A DNA stretch of 22,205 nt from a virus: the IMG/VR virus record IMGVR_UViG_3300025880_000923, positions 1-22,205 of that record; one strand, given 5' to 3'. The stretch's first letter is position 1. Each line of letters begins with the position of its first letter. Under the pieces are notes generated by a model, which saw nothing but the letters and a program-made list of their open reading frames with translations, was not told the DNA's origin and made no database searches. This document shows positions 7,061 through 14,413 of the stretch, one piece after another. The position numbers and the translations under genes were made by a program.

Positions 7061-8614
7061 TTACGGCCTGTATTGTAGTGTTATAAAGAATTCAATACCA
7101 CCTGAGTTATATCCAGGGTTGAATTCAAATCTTCTATCTAGTATATCTCTTACTGTAGCAGATAGCAAGTAGTTAGGTGCAATTTCTGATTCGATCTTGT
7201 AATCGATTGAACTTACATCATCAAGCATTTCTGTTCCATCATACGGTCCAGGCTTTCTATCGAATAGTCCAGTGTATGTGAATGACAATACATAGTTGTC
7301 TACATAAGATACAGATGATATGATTGCTTTATACTTTGCAACTCTAGGTTGATCTGAGTTAGTATAGCCAAACTCATAACCAAAGTCTGTGTCCATCCAA
7401 TCAACACCTTTTGTTCCAGTCAGTCTCACACCTTCAGTATCATATTTGCCAGTGTTAACAAACTGTGATGATGCAAAACTATAGTCGATGCCTTCTGAAA
7501 ATTTGTATTTAAATACAGTTATATTTTTATAACCAAATTCAACACCTGTTGCTTCCTCAGGGTCTAGTCCAGGATTAGGTGCAGTCCATGCATCACCATT
7601 TAACTCATATAGAGTTGGGTTACGATATGATGTACCGAAACTTGAAAAGAAATCTCCCTTTGATGATCCAATACGATAAACAAATGCATCTTCACTTAAA
7701 CGTAGACCTATGTTAATAGGCTCGTAGTTCAGCAATGCATACACAGAGATAGAGTCTTGCGACATACCTTCATACTTTTCATATTCAACTGTTGCACCAT
7801 AGAGATTGTTACCAACTGTGTGCCTTGTATCTACAAATGCTCTTTCAGCATCTGAAGAATAAGTTTCTACGCCTTCAGTTTTATATTTTGCATCGTTAAA
7901 AGAATAACCAAACGTGTAGTTATCATTTCTTACTGATAAACTTCCTTTTGAACCTAACTGAGAACAATCATTTGATTGTGAGAAACTTGCGGTATAACAG
8001 TTGTCATAGTCATAGTCATATGATGTTGCTGAAATGTTCGTAGTGAACTCGCCTGTATCAAATTGACCTCTAGCAGTCATGTTTGTGTAGCCGTCAGTCT
8101 CATCATTGTCTGATCTAACACTATCATTGTTAACATCAAAGTATGTAAAGTTTAAACCTTTACCTGTGTGTGTAACGAATGTATGTTGAGGTCCTAGTCT
8201 TAAAGTAGATTGATCTTTTGAAAGATCGTCTTTAATAAAGACTGTTCCACCTAAACTACCTGAACCATATAGTACACTGTTGACTCCGTTAACAACTTTA
8301 ATTGTTTCGTTTCCTGTTGCAAAATCATGTCCAAAGTCATACCATCCAGAGCCTGCATCATTTGCTGGAACTCCATTTCTGTATACACTTGTATGTACTG
8401 TTTGTGTTCCTCTTTCTGTGTAACCAGAAAAAGAACCATAACCACCTGCTTGAGTTGCTTCGGGTATAATTGTTTCTAATATATTAACGTCAGTCGAAGG
8501 GTCCGACTCTGCTTCATATGTTGTAGTTCCTACTACAACGATTTCTTCTATTTCTTGTGCATATACTGCTGTTGTTAAACACAACGATAATGCCAATGCT
8601 ATTTTATTTTTCAT
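7061..8614 (-). CDS. TonB-dependent outer-membrane receptor (BtuB/FepA-type)
   Basis: A 517-aa secreted outer-membrane transporter. Residues 1-19 form a signal peptide ending VYA, cleavage before QEIEE. EEIVVVG at 23-29 is a TonB box, followed by a plug of about 110 residues with the typical VYRNGVPAND, VVNGVNSVLYGSGSLGGTVFI pattern. From about 131 on, alternating aromatic/polar strands with short acidic loops look like a barrel; the last strand GIEFFITLQYRP resembles a BAM signal. The barrel (near 390 residues) is shorter than that of BtuB (about 460), so loops are trimmed. No STN domain is present. ATG overlaps the preceding stop by four bases (ATGA), and uvsW follows four bases later, so it is embedded in a core replication operon. 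Ligand unknown; cobalamin or siderophore uptake, or blocking of rival phages, are guesses. Confidence 0.9.
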   Translation of the reverse strand: MKNKIALALSLCLTTAVYAQEIEEIVVVGTTTYEAESDPSTDVNILETIIPEATQAGGYGSFSGYTERGTQTVHTSVYRNGVPANDAGSGWYDFGHDFATGNETIKVVNGVNSVLYGSGSLGGTVFIKDDLSKDQSTLRLGPQHTFVTHTGKGLNFTYFDVNNDSVRSDNDETDGYTNMTARGQFDTGEFTTNISATSYDYDYDNCYTASFSQSNDCSQLGSKGSLSVRNDNYTFGYSFNDAKYKTEGVETYSSDAERAFVDTRHTVGNNLYGATVEYEKYEGMSQDSISVYALLNYEPINIGLRLSEDAFVYRIGSSKGDFFSSFGTSYRNPTLYELNGDAWTAPNPGLDPEEATGVEFGYKNITVFKYKFSEGIDYSFASSQFVNTGKYDTEGVRLTGTKGVDWMDTDFGYEFGYTNSDQPRVAKYKAIISSVSYVDNYVLSFTYTGLFDRKPGPYDGTEMLDDVSSIDYKIESEIAPNYLLSATVRDILDRRFEFNPGYNSGGIEFFITLQYRP

Positions 8615-9741
8615 ACTATATCTATAGGTCTCCTGTTTATAATTTGTATATTTTTTATAGCGCCACCAACAATCTGTGGCTGTTCTTTTGTCGAACTGTA
8701 TCTCAACAGTACCATCTCTTTAGTGATGTCCTTAGCATCGTTTAGTAGGTTAGATTTCCCTCCGTTAATAATTTCAATATCGTTTTCATCAAATACTCTA
8801 CGTATTTCTTTTGCTATTGTGGTTATGTCAATTTGTCTATGTCTGACTCTATCCGTTGAATTCTTTAAAGACATTGACTTTATATTATCCAGATTCAAGC
8901 CTCTGGTTACTACAACTGTTTTACAGTCTATTTCTTTTAGCCATGACACAAATTCTTCTAAGTGATCAATGTCTACTTCAGGCGCATATTGTGCAAAGAA
9001 TTCTAAACGAGGAACCTCGTTTGTTATATTGCTGTCAATTGCAACACCATGATATGCTAAATTAGCAAGAGTCTTTGGCTCTGTATTTAGGTTGACATCT
9101 TTAAATATACTGTCAAGTGAGTCATTGCTTCCAGCAATAGAATACACTCCATCGTTTTCTACAAGTGTAGGATCCCATGTCTGTTTTTCCATTGCTTCTA
9201 GTTGTTCTATTACTTCTTTGACTTCGCCCTGATAGATAGTTTCAAAATACTTAGGCAAGACTTTATATGCTATTTTCAATGCGTGGGTAGATGCTGGTGC
9301 TTCATAACGTTTCTTTTCTTTGTTCCACTTCCATATTGTATCGTCAGGATAATGATAGTTTTCTAACACCCCAAGCATGATACGTCTAAAGCCATTGATA
9401 AAATCCTTTTTAAAAGGAACCTTAAATACCAAAAGGTTTTCTTCTTTATTGTAACTAAGTCTGGCTCGTGTAAACTCAGGAAGACTTGGAATAATTTTTG
9501 ACTTCCATTCTAAACTATGTAAGTATGGTTGTTGGAAGCCAGACTGTGATAATTGATGTTGGTATTTTGTTATTAGTCTAGTTAATAGATTGGATTGATT
9601 TTCAGTTATGTTTTTTTTCTCATGTACAAGTTGCATCATGCTAGACAAAAAAGAATGGTCATAATGACTCAATCGAACATTGCCATGTTGTAACATCCAA
9701 TAGATAATATGTTCTTTGTTTTGTAATTCAATCTGATACAT
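8611..9741 (-). CDS. Phage protein with possible HARP-like domain
   Basis: A 376-aa soluble protein without ATPase motifs. Around residues 95-165 a segment with FKVPF, INGFRRI, then IWKWNKEKKRYEAPASTHALK is reminiscent of the HARP domain of annealing helicases such as SMARCAL1, which also reads FK.IP ... W.F.L. The C-terminal half (about 225-340) resembles a Rossmann-like or nuclease-type fold with CKTVVVTRG and EIINGGKS, but no family is clear. It heads the operon with the receptor and UvsW, so an accessory part for UvsW-type strand annealing is a fair inference. The start is ATG 9741, exactly at the predicted transcription start of the upstream promoter; GTG 9756 would add five residues. 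Confidence 0.65.
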   Translation of the reverse strand: MYQIELQNKEHIIYWMLQHGNVRLSHYDHSFLSSMMQLVHEKKNITENQSNLLTRLITKYQHQLSQSGFQQPYLHSLEWKSKIIPSLPEFTRARLSYNKEENLLVFKVPFKKDFINGFRRIMLGVLENYHYPDDTIWKWNKEKKRYEAPASTHALKIAYKVLPKYFETIYQGEVKEVIEQLEAMEKQTWDPTLVENDGVYSIAGSNDSLDSIFKDVNLNTEPKTLANLAYHGVAIDSNITNEVPRLEFFAQYAPEVDIDHLEEFVSWLKEIDCKTVVVTRGLNLDNIKSMSLKNSTDRVRHRQIDITTIAKEIRRVFDENDIEIINGGKSNLLNDAKDITKEMVLLRYSSTKEQPQIVGGAIKNIQIINRRPIDIV

Positions 9742-9747
9742 GTTTTT

Positions 9748-9776
9748 ATTATACACTTCCTATAACTTATTATCAA
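9748..9776 (-). promoter_or_regulatory. Sigma70-type promoter of the HARP-like/receptor/uvsW operon
   Basis: On the minus strand TTGATA (9771-9776), a 17-base spacer and perfect TATAAT (9748-9753), just after the terminator of the AAA ATPase unit. Six bases separate TATAAT from the ATG at 9741, so +1 is expected at the start codon itself. Confidence 0.68.
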
Positions 9777-9789
9777 TTTATTTGGTAAT

Positions 9790-9816
9790 AAAAAAGGGAC
9801 GACCTAAGCCGCCCCT
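9790..9816 (-). terminator. Rho-independent terminator after the AAA ATPase gene
   Basis: Minus-strand RNA folds as AGGGGCGGC, loop UUAG, GUCGUCCCU: nine pairs, two of them G-U, followed by six U. It lies 18 bases past the ATPase stop and isolates that gene from the next operon. Confidence 0.88.
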
Positions 9817-9833
9817 AACTCCTGACACAGAGT

Positions 9834-10868
9834 TTAAACTCTACGCATACACGTTGATTCTGCTAACATCTTCCAGTTGTCATTCTTTTGGATCTTAAAC
9901 AAGTCAGCAATCTTAAGAGCCATTCTCATTGAGACTTCTCTTAACTTGTGTGCGTTCTCTTCCATGAAAGCAAATATCAAGTCGCCTTCACCATTCTCAA
10001 AATTGTAGTCACCGAACAATCCATCTGTACAGTCTCTATCAACTTGCTTGATTCGTAACATCTTGTCACGGTCATTGTCGATAGTAAGATCCAAGAAGTG
10101 ACACCTAGACTGTAAAGCCTCTAAGTGATCTTGTAACTTCTTAGACTTGATGTTTTCAAACTTCAAGTTAGTAATAAAGATTGCACTACCTTTGAACTCA
10201 AATGAGTTTGGAATGCCTTCTCTGTTTAACAGACTTGAGTCTGAGTTCCAACAAATCTTCCTAGACTTGCCTGAGTCAAGTGCCGCCTTGAGAATGTTAA
10301 GGGCAAGATCGTCAGCAAATACAGAGTCACAATCGTCAAACACTAAAACGTTTTTAGCATCTGAGTACTTGTAAAGAACTGCGTATAAGCCTAGAGCAGT
10401 CATTGCACCTTTGACAACCTCGTAACGAGTCCTGCTGTTAGTCAGTTGATCGAACAATGAAGCCTTCTCCATTTGTTGCTCAACACCGTAAGACTTGCCT
10501 ACGCCTGGAGGGCCACTTACAATCATTGCTCTAATATCGCCACCGATTGTAGCCTTAGCCATATCGTCTAAGATATCAAATCTAGTTTTGATTCTGTCCA
10601 TTGCATCAGCATCAGACTCTACTACAGCAGGTTGAAAAGCAATTGTTGAATCGCCCATGATAGGATTCTCCGTTCCCCATTGAACATCATTGATGTTGTT
10701 TAATTGAATTTTTACATTCGCAATGTTAAACTGAGGAAATTGTCCCTCGTTTTTAACAGTGATATATCCACCACGTTTGCCTTCTGTGAAGCCTTTAACG
10801 AGAGTGAATTGTTGATCAACTACAGGTTGGTTCCTGTAAGTTCCGTATTTTACATTAATTGTAGACAT
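9834..10868 (-). CDS. AAA-family ATPase of phage type
   Basis: A 344-aa P-loop ATPase: N-terminal domain of about 100 residues without known motif, Walker A GPPGVGKS at 119-126, Walker B VLVFDDCD at 174-181, sensor-1 FITN at 231-234, an arginine-finger-like LQSRC at 252-256, and a possible sensor-2 LREVSMR at 309-315. The LQSRC string recalls clamp-loader gp44, but the gp44 N-terminus is missing and the context differs, so I do not call it gp44. I believe the family occurs in other phages as an ATPase of unassigned role. GAGG lies eight bases before ATG 10868. The gene has two consensus promoters, its own terminator and, to the eye, more C-ending codons (AAC, TTC, CTC) than its neighbours, suggesting strong early expression. 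Confidence 0.85.
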   Translation of the reverse strand: MSTINVKYGTYRNQPVVDQQFTLVKGFTEGKRGGYITVKNEGQFPQFNIANVKIQLNNINDVQWGTENPIMGDSTIAFQPAVVESDADAMDRIKTRFDILDDMAKATIGGDIRAMIVSGPPGVGKSYGVEQQMEKASLFDQLTNSRTRYEVVKGAMTALGLYAVLYKYSDAKNVLVFDDCDSVFADDLALNILKAALDSGKSRKICWNSDSSLLNREGIPNSFEFKGSAIFITNLKFENIKSKKLQDHLEALQSRCHFLDLTIDNDRDKMLRIKQVDRDCTDGLFGDYNFENGEGDLIFAFMEENAHKLREVSMRMALKIADLFKIQKNDNWKMLAESTCMRRV

Positions 10869-10901
10869 ATATTTTACCTCAGTGTCAGTGTGTAAGATTC
10901 T

Positions 10902-10930
10902 ATTATACTACCGTTGAGTAGCAATGTCAA
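10902..10930 (-). promoter_or_regulatory. Consensus sigma70 promoter P1 of the AAA ATPase gene
   Basis: Perfect TTGACA (10925-10930), 17-base spacer, perfect TATAAT (10902-10907) on the minus strand. Expected start near 10895, giving a leader of about 27 bases that carries the GAGG ribosome binding site. Confidence 0.9.
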
Positions 10931-10988
10931 GCCTTTGGGCAAAAATAATTGAAATAATTTTAGTTGCTTTTTGATTTAACATACATGT

Positions 10989-11017
10989 ATTATACGGGGT
11001 TTTGGTACCAAAGTCAA
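10989..11017 (-). promoter_or_regulatory. Consensus sigma70 promoter P2 of the AAA ATPase gene
   Basis: TTGACT (11012-11017, one mismatch), 17-base spacer, perfect TATAAT (10989-10994) on the minus strand. Expected start near 10982, 87 bases upstream of P1's start, giving a leader of about 114 bases. A GGTACC palindrome sits in the spacer. Confidence 0.85.
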
Positions 11018-11031
11018 GCATTATTTTATTT

Positions 11032-11058
11032 ATTTTACAATTATTTGCCTTGTAAAAT
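11032..11058. repeat. AT-rich 9-bp inverted repeat after uvsY
   Basis: ATTTTACAA and TTGTAAAAT flank a nine-base loop, starting 13 bases beyond the uvsY stop. No U tract follows on either strand, so it is not a standard terminator; it might be an RNA 3'-end stabiliser or a protein site. A NATAAATA-like string overlaps its edge on the minus strand (11027-11034), probably by AT-richness. Confidence 0.5.
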
Positions 11059-11071
11059 CAATGACTTACGA

Positions 11072-11530
11072 TTAATCTACTGTAATATCTTCCATTCCAG
11101 CAGTTCTGAGACGGACAATATGACCCATTTGCCATTGTTTTGCATCTAATCCTTTCATTATACCCAAATACTTGTTTCTAAGCAGGGCTACTTCATTGAT
11201 TAGATATTCAAAGTCTATGACTTCATCTTCACCATCTACATACTTCTCAGCATCACGTGAGGTTAATGCTCGTTGATACTTCTCTAAGTACTTCTGAAAG
11301 TATCCTCTACGTATTTTACGTAGTTTGATGTTAAGCAAATTGAGCACCGCTTCAATCTCTTGTAATTGATTGAAACGATGTTCTGTTATGCCTGGGAGTG
11401 CTGTAATCTGTCTTTCAACTAATCCAGTCACTCTAACATCTACCTTAGACCCTATCAACTCATTTTCATAGTGAGCAATAAAGTCAGGTATGACTGCCAA
11501 GTCATGGCTTATGCGGGTGTACCAATTCAT
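11072..11530 (-). CDS. uvsY: UvsY recombination mediator
   Basis: A 152-aa helical protein matching UvsY of marine T4-like phages. In T4 UvsY (137 aa) forms a ring that loads UvsX onto gp32-coated single-stranded DNA. Seen: the central helical, basic region LNLLNIKLRKIRRGYFQKYL, the RDAEKYVDGE turn, and the C-terminal WQMGHIVRLRTAGMED, which corresponds to the conserved tail with a Trp and Arg-Ala/Thr-Gly. ATG at 11530 forms an ATGA overlap with the gene before it. The position in the same operon as UvsX and downstream of gp32 is the classical functional grouping. Confidence 0.85.
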   Translation of the reverse strand: MNWYTRISHDLAVIPDFIAHYENELIGSKVDVRVTGLVERQITALPGITEHRFNQLQEIEAVLNLLNIKLRKIRRGYFQKYLEKYQRALTSRDAEKYVDGEDEVIDFEYLINEVALLRNKYLGIMKGLDAKQWQMGHIVRLRTAGMEDITVD

Positions 11531-11724
11531 AGATCGACTCTACTCCAAGGATTGTTTGTTCTATGATCTAACAAATCCTGAATAGAATAGATACCTGCTT
11601 CCTTGTAAACATGGAGTGCCACTTTATAAGGTGACTTTCCACGTGATACATAATACGCCTGCATTTCTTTAACATACTTCTTTAAGTCAGTAAAGTCACT
11701 TGCCATTGGCTTCATTACAGTCAT
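11527..11724 (-). CDS. Small hypothetical protein between uvsX and uvsY
   Basis: A 65-aa basic protein starting at ATG 11724, with GGGA about eight bases upstream; an ATG at 11715 is the alternative. A longer in-frame version from 11781 would overlap the upstream gene heavily and is unlikely. It contains FTDLKKYVKEMQAYYVSRG and ends NPWSRVDL; no motif is recognised. Tight packing between uvsX and uvsY, with a four-base overlap into uvsY, suggests co-translation with the recombination genes. Confidence 0.75.
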   Translation of the reverse strand: MTVMKPMASDFTDLKKYVKEMQAYYVSRGKSPYKVALHVYKEAGIYSIQDLLDHRTNNPWSRVDL

Positions 11725-11728
11725 TAGT

Positions 11729-11977
11729 TTAATCCCAGTCGTCCTCGGTATCAATAGTATCTTCATCTTCTTCGATGGCATCTACATCTTCATCAGAAAA
11801 GTACGATAAGGCTTCAATGATTTCTTCATCGTTACCAAATGCTTTTTTGATTTCTGTTGCAGACATGCCATCATCAGTAAGATGATTTACTAGAAGGTCT
11901 GCGGCCTCTTTTGGGTCGCCGTCTTCTATACTTGGTCTGATCAGATGCCAGACCGTTGCTAAGTCATTTAAATTCAT
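11729..11977 (-). CDS. Small acidic protein following uvsX
   Basis: An 82-aa protein with a helical N-terminal half (MNLNDLATVWHLIRPSIEDG) and a very acidic tail ending EDDWD. Similar small proteins, with a T/VWH motif near the start and an acidic tail, sit in the same place in other marine T4-like phages as far as I recall; no function is known to me. The acidic tail could mimic DNA or bind UvsX or UvsY, which is only a guess. ATG overlaps the uvsX stop by one base (TAATG). Confidence 0.8.
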   Translation of the reverse strand: MNLNDLATVWHLIRPSIEDGDPKEAADLLVNHLTDDGMSATEIKKAFGNDEEIIEALSYFSDEDVDAIEEDEDTIDTEDDWD

Positions 11978-13056
11978 TATACCTCTTCCTCTTCAAGTTT
12001 AAGTGCTTCCTCGTTATTTAACTTATCGAGTGCCTCTTTAACATCAGAGTATTCAGTCATTACTAAATCCAAACAACCTTCAGCATTTGCTTCCCAAGGC
12101 TTTCTAAATTGCTTAATCTCAGTACCATCTTGTGCGATATACTTCAAACGATTACCTTCTTTAACTAGAATTCCTGCTTTCTCAAACAAGTCTACTAGTC
12201 CACTGTAAGGATTCATACCAGTCTCGTAAGGAATCTTCACTTGCACACCCTCGAAAGGTTTTGCATAACGAGTCTTCATTACTTTACAGCCTGCACGAAT
12301 ACCTCTTACATCAGAAATTTTGTTGCCGTCTGCATCCTCTTTAAGTTTCATTTTCTTCATAGCAACTACGATACTTGATGCATAGATAAAGCCTTGACCA
12401 CCTGATATTTTATCATCTGGGTCAAACATATCTTGTGATGCATATGTATGATTAGTTGCGACAAGTCCAACGTTATAACTTCCGAACATGTTAACAGAGT
12501 TTCTGACTAATGATGTCAGTGCTTTGGGCTTACGACCCATGTCACCTTTCATGTCACCTTTGTCGAATTGATCGACATCGGTTGGTGTCAACATCATACC
12601 TAATGAGTCAATTACAAATAACACTTTAGGACGTTCACCGTCTTCCATTGCTTTATAATCTTTCATAAAGGTTGATATTGTTTTTGCTACATCATCAATC
12701 ATACTCATGCTTAACTTAAGAAGTTTTTCTTCTGAAGTGTCCACACCAAGTGCATGTAACCATGCTTCATCAAGTGCATTCTCTGTGTCAATTAAGACTA
12801 CAAAGATACCCTGATCTTGTGCTGATTTAACAATGTTGCCTGCGGCAAAATAAGATTTGCCTGCTCCTGATTCTCCTGCAAAAACGGTTACCTTACCTAG
12901 AGGGACTCCTTTATTAAAGTCTCCGCTGATAAGATAGTTCAATGCATAAGAACCTGTTGAGATCCAGTCAGTTGGATCATTAAAACCTATCGACAAGCCG
13001 TCGATGGATTTTGTTATGTCTTTTCTAAATTTAGACACATCAAATGGTTTAGCCAA
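11977..13056 (-). CDS. uvsX: UvsX RecA-like recombinase
   Basis: A 359-aa RecA/UvsX-type recombinase that forms filaments on single-stranded DNA and performs strand exchange. Seen: Walker A GESGAGKS at 61-68, the catalytic-type Glu in LIDTENALDE (E92), Walker B VLFVIDSLG at 145-153, the L1/L2 region near 155-220 with TNHTY at 201-205 and SGGQGF at 218-223, and an acidic C-terminus EALKLEEEEV as in T4 UvsX (391 aa). Translation starts at TTG 13056, six bases after AGGAG; no ATG is near. It follows the BPSL0761-like gene after nine bases. Confidence 0.96.
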   Translation of the reverse strand: MAKPFDVSKFRKDITKSIDGLSIGFNDPTDWISTGSYALNYLISGDFNKGVPLGKVTVFAGESGAGKSYFAAGNIVKSAQDQGIFVVLIDTENALDEAWLHALGVDTSEEKLLKLSMSMIDDVAKTISTFMKDYKAMEDGERPKVLFVIDSLGMMLTPTDVDQFDKGDMKGDMGRKPKALTSLVRNSVNMFGSYNVGLVATNHTYASQDMFDPDDKISGGQGFIYASSIVVAMKKMKLKEDADGNKISDVRGIRAGCKVMKTRYAKPFEGVQVKIPYETGMNPYSGLVDLFEKAGILVKEGNRLKYIAQDGTEIKQFRKPWEANAEGCLDLVMTEYSDVKEALDKLNNEEALKLEEEEV

Positions 13057-13065
13057 AATATACTC

Positions 13066-13302
13066 CTATCGTATTGATTGTTTGTTAATGATTCTATCAG
13101 AATTAGAAGGTTTGTCAACTATATCTGGGCAACTTTCTGCGATTTCGTCAATTTCTAAATCGTGTGGAAAATGCCTTAATATGCTTCTTGCCCTGTCTCT
13201 AATGAGACTGGGAACCCTAGGCGTTTTGCCAGGGTCACATAGTTCTTCTAATAATTTAGTACCTTGTTTGAGGGCTCTATACCTTTCTGTTGGTATGGTC
13301 AT
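13066..13302 (-). CDS. BPSL0761-like small protein
   Basis: A 78-aa protein with the family-like opening MTIPTERYRALKQGTKLLEELCD and a following RVPSLIRDRARSILRHFPHDLEID, matching the pattern of BPSL0761-family proteins, whose members I recall from bacteria and cyanophages (R..A......L..L......P...R..A...LRHYP). Function is unknown. ATG at 13302 has GGAG nine bases upstream, close after the gp32 terminator. It begins the uvsX-uvsY gene run, so it may be transcribed by readthrough from gp32. Confidence 0.75.
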   Translation of the reverse strand: MTIPTERYRALKQGTKLLEELCDPGKTPRVPSLIRDRARSILRHFPHDLEIDEIAESCPDIVDKPSNSDRIINKQSIR

Positions 13303-13317
13303 TATAATTCTCCTATC

Positions 13318-13345
13318 AAAATAGGGAGAGGTATTTCACTCTCCC
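13318..13345 (-). terminator. Terminator after gp32
   Basis: Minus-strand RNA forms GGGAGAG, loop UGAAAUAC, CUCUCCC (seven pairs, all Watson-Crick) followed by UAUUUUG. It starts 13 bases past the gp32 stop. The short, interrupted U run suggests partial termination, letting some transcripts reach uvsX. Confidence 0.8.
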
Positions 13346-13357
13346 GTTATCAACCTA

Positions 13358-14347
13358 CTAGCTATTGTTCTGTCTTGCACGAATCATTGCTAGAATGTCC
13401 TGTGCTTTATCGCTAGATGTATCTGTAGATGCCGCTTCTGCTACGGGAGCAGGAGTTGCCTCAGGTGCCGCTTCTGCTACGGGAGCAGGTGCCGCTGGTG
13501 CTGGTGTCGCTACAGACTCTGCTGGTTTAGCAGTTTCTTGTGACGCACTCGCTGGTGCTTGAATACCGTATGGACGATAGTATGCACCCCATTTGTCAAC
13601 ATCGTATGGACGACCATCTACAGATGCTTCGAACATTTCTTTGATGACCCTGAGTTCTGCTTCACTTGGCTTCTTAGGTAAGAAGTCTGCTAGATTGAAT
13701 AGACCATGTGCTTCAATAGCCGCTTGTTCTACTTCAGTCAATGCAGATTCTTTACGTGACCAATTTGATGTTGAGTAATCAGCATACTGACCTTTAGTCG
13801 TTTTCTTAATGTTGAAATCAAGTCCACGAACGTAATCAGTTGGTAACTCTTCCATTTCTGGATCCATCAATGATGCTTTGATAAGAGTAAAGATTTGTGG
13901 AGAGATAACAAATCTACGAATTGGGTTCGCAGGTGTTTCATCTTCACCGATAGGGTTTTGACGTACAAAGCCTTGAAAGAGATAACTTCTCTTCTTCCAG
14001 TATTTGTTAGCCATTTCTTTTAGAGTTTCGTCTTTGTACCAAGGACGAACTTCCGCTAGTACAGGACAATTTTCCCCAAACATCTCTACGCAAGGAACTT
14101 GAACAGTTACTTGTTTTGAGTTTATATCACCTTTAACACCATTGAATGGTAGTTTGATGACTTGTCTTTCAATCCAAAAGAAAGAGTTCCCTGTATCAGC
14201 ATCGGGCAAGAAACGCATAGATGCTAATGCACCTTCGTCCATTTTCCAATGCGGATAGATCGCTCCATCAGATTGTGGGTAATTATTACCTGTCGATTTA
14301 TTTTCTTGTGCCGCGAGACGGGCACGGATGTCAGCTAGACTTGCCAT
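13358..14347 (-). CDS. 32: gp32 single-stranded DNA-binding protein
   Basis: A 329-aa single-strand binding protein of the T4 gp32 type, which coats DNA in replication, recombination and repair. Seen: basic N-terminal self-association arm SLADIRARLAAQ, an OB-like core with KMDEGALASMRFLPD, FFWIERQVIKLPFNG and KRSYLFQGFV, then an Ala/Pro-rich linker from about residue 264. T4 binds zinc with one His and three Cys; here only C86 and C94 remain, so the zinc site is probably lost or altered. The tail is not the usual acidic one but ends KAQDILAMIRARQNNS, echoing the N-terminal arm. ATG 14347 has AGGAG seven bases upstream. A hairpin-bearing leader suggests autogenous translational control as in T4. 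Confidence 0.93.
   Translation of the reverse strand: MASLADIRARLAAQENKSTGNNYPQSDGAIYPHWKMDEGALASMRFLPDADTGNSFFWIERQVIKLPFNGVKGDINSKQVTVQVPCVEMFGENCPVLAEVRPWYKDETLKEMANKYWKKRSYLFQGFVRQNPIGEDETPANPIRRFVISPQIFTLIKASLMDPEMEELPTDYVRGLDFNIKKTTKGQYADYSTSNWSRKESALTEVEQAAIEAHGLFNLADFLPKKPSEAELRVIKEMFEASVDGRPYDVDKWGAYYRPYGIQAPASASQETAKPAESVATPAPAAPAPVAEAAPEATPAPVAEAASTDTSSDKAQDILAMIRARQNNS
13431..13489 (-). repeat. 36-bp-period tandem repeat in the gp32 linker
   Basis: Two copies of a 23-base identical unit (13431-13453 and 13467-13489), 36 bases apart, encode the repeated APVAEAA of the gp32 linker. The perfect identity suggests recent slippage or strong constraint. Confidence 0.85.
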
Positions 14348-14395
14348 ATTGTTTCTCCTATAATGTGCTTTAATTTTAGCTTTCGTTTAGTTGTC

Positions 14396-14413
14396 GCAAG
14401 ACCGAAGTCTCAC
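14396..14413 (-). promoter_or_regulatory. gp32 leader hairpin with C(UUCG)G tetraloop
   Basis: Minus-strand RNA folds as GUGAGAC-UUCG-GUCUUGC, seven pairs closed by the extra-stable C(UUCG)G loop. It is followed by 48 A-rich, weakly structured bases reaching the gp32 start codon. T4 gene 32 mRNA has a structured element at a similar place that nucleates gp32 binding for autogenous repression; the same role is inferred here. Confidence 0.6.

Noticed and set aside
9834-10868. AAA ATPase as clamp loader gp44
   Set aside because: It shares the LQSRC string, but the WVEKYRP-type start is missing, the N-terminal domain is different and it is not adjacent to the gp62-like gene.
11032-11058. Terminator after uvsY
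   Set aside because: The nine-pair inverted repeat is all A/T except one pair and has no U tract after it on either strand.
13004-13324. 106-codon plus-strand frame opposite uvsX and the BPSL0761-like gene
   Set aside because: It runs antisense across two well-supported genes and the gp32 terminator, with no start signal.
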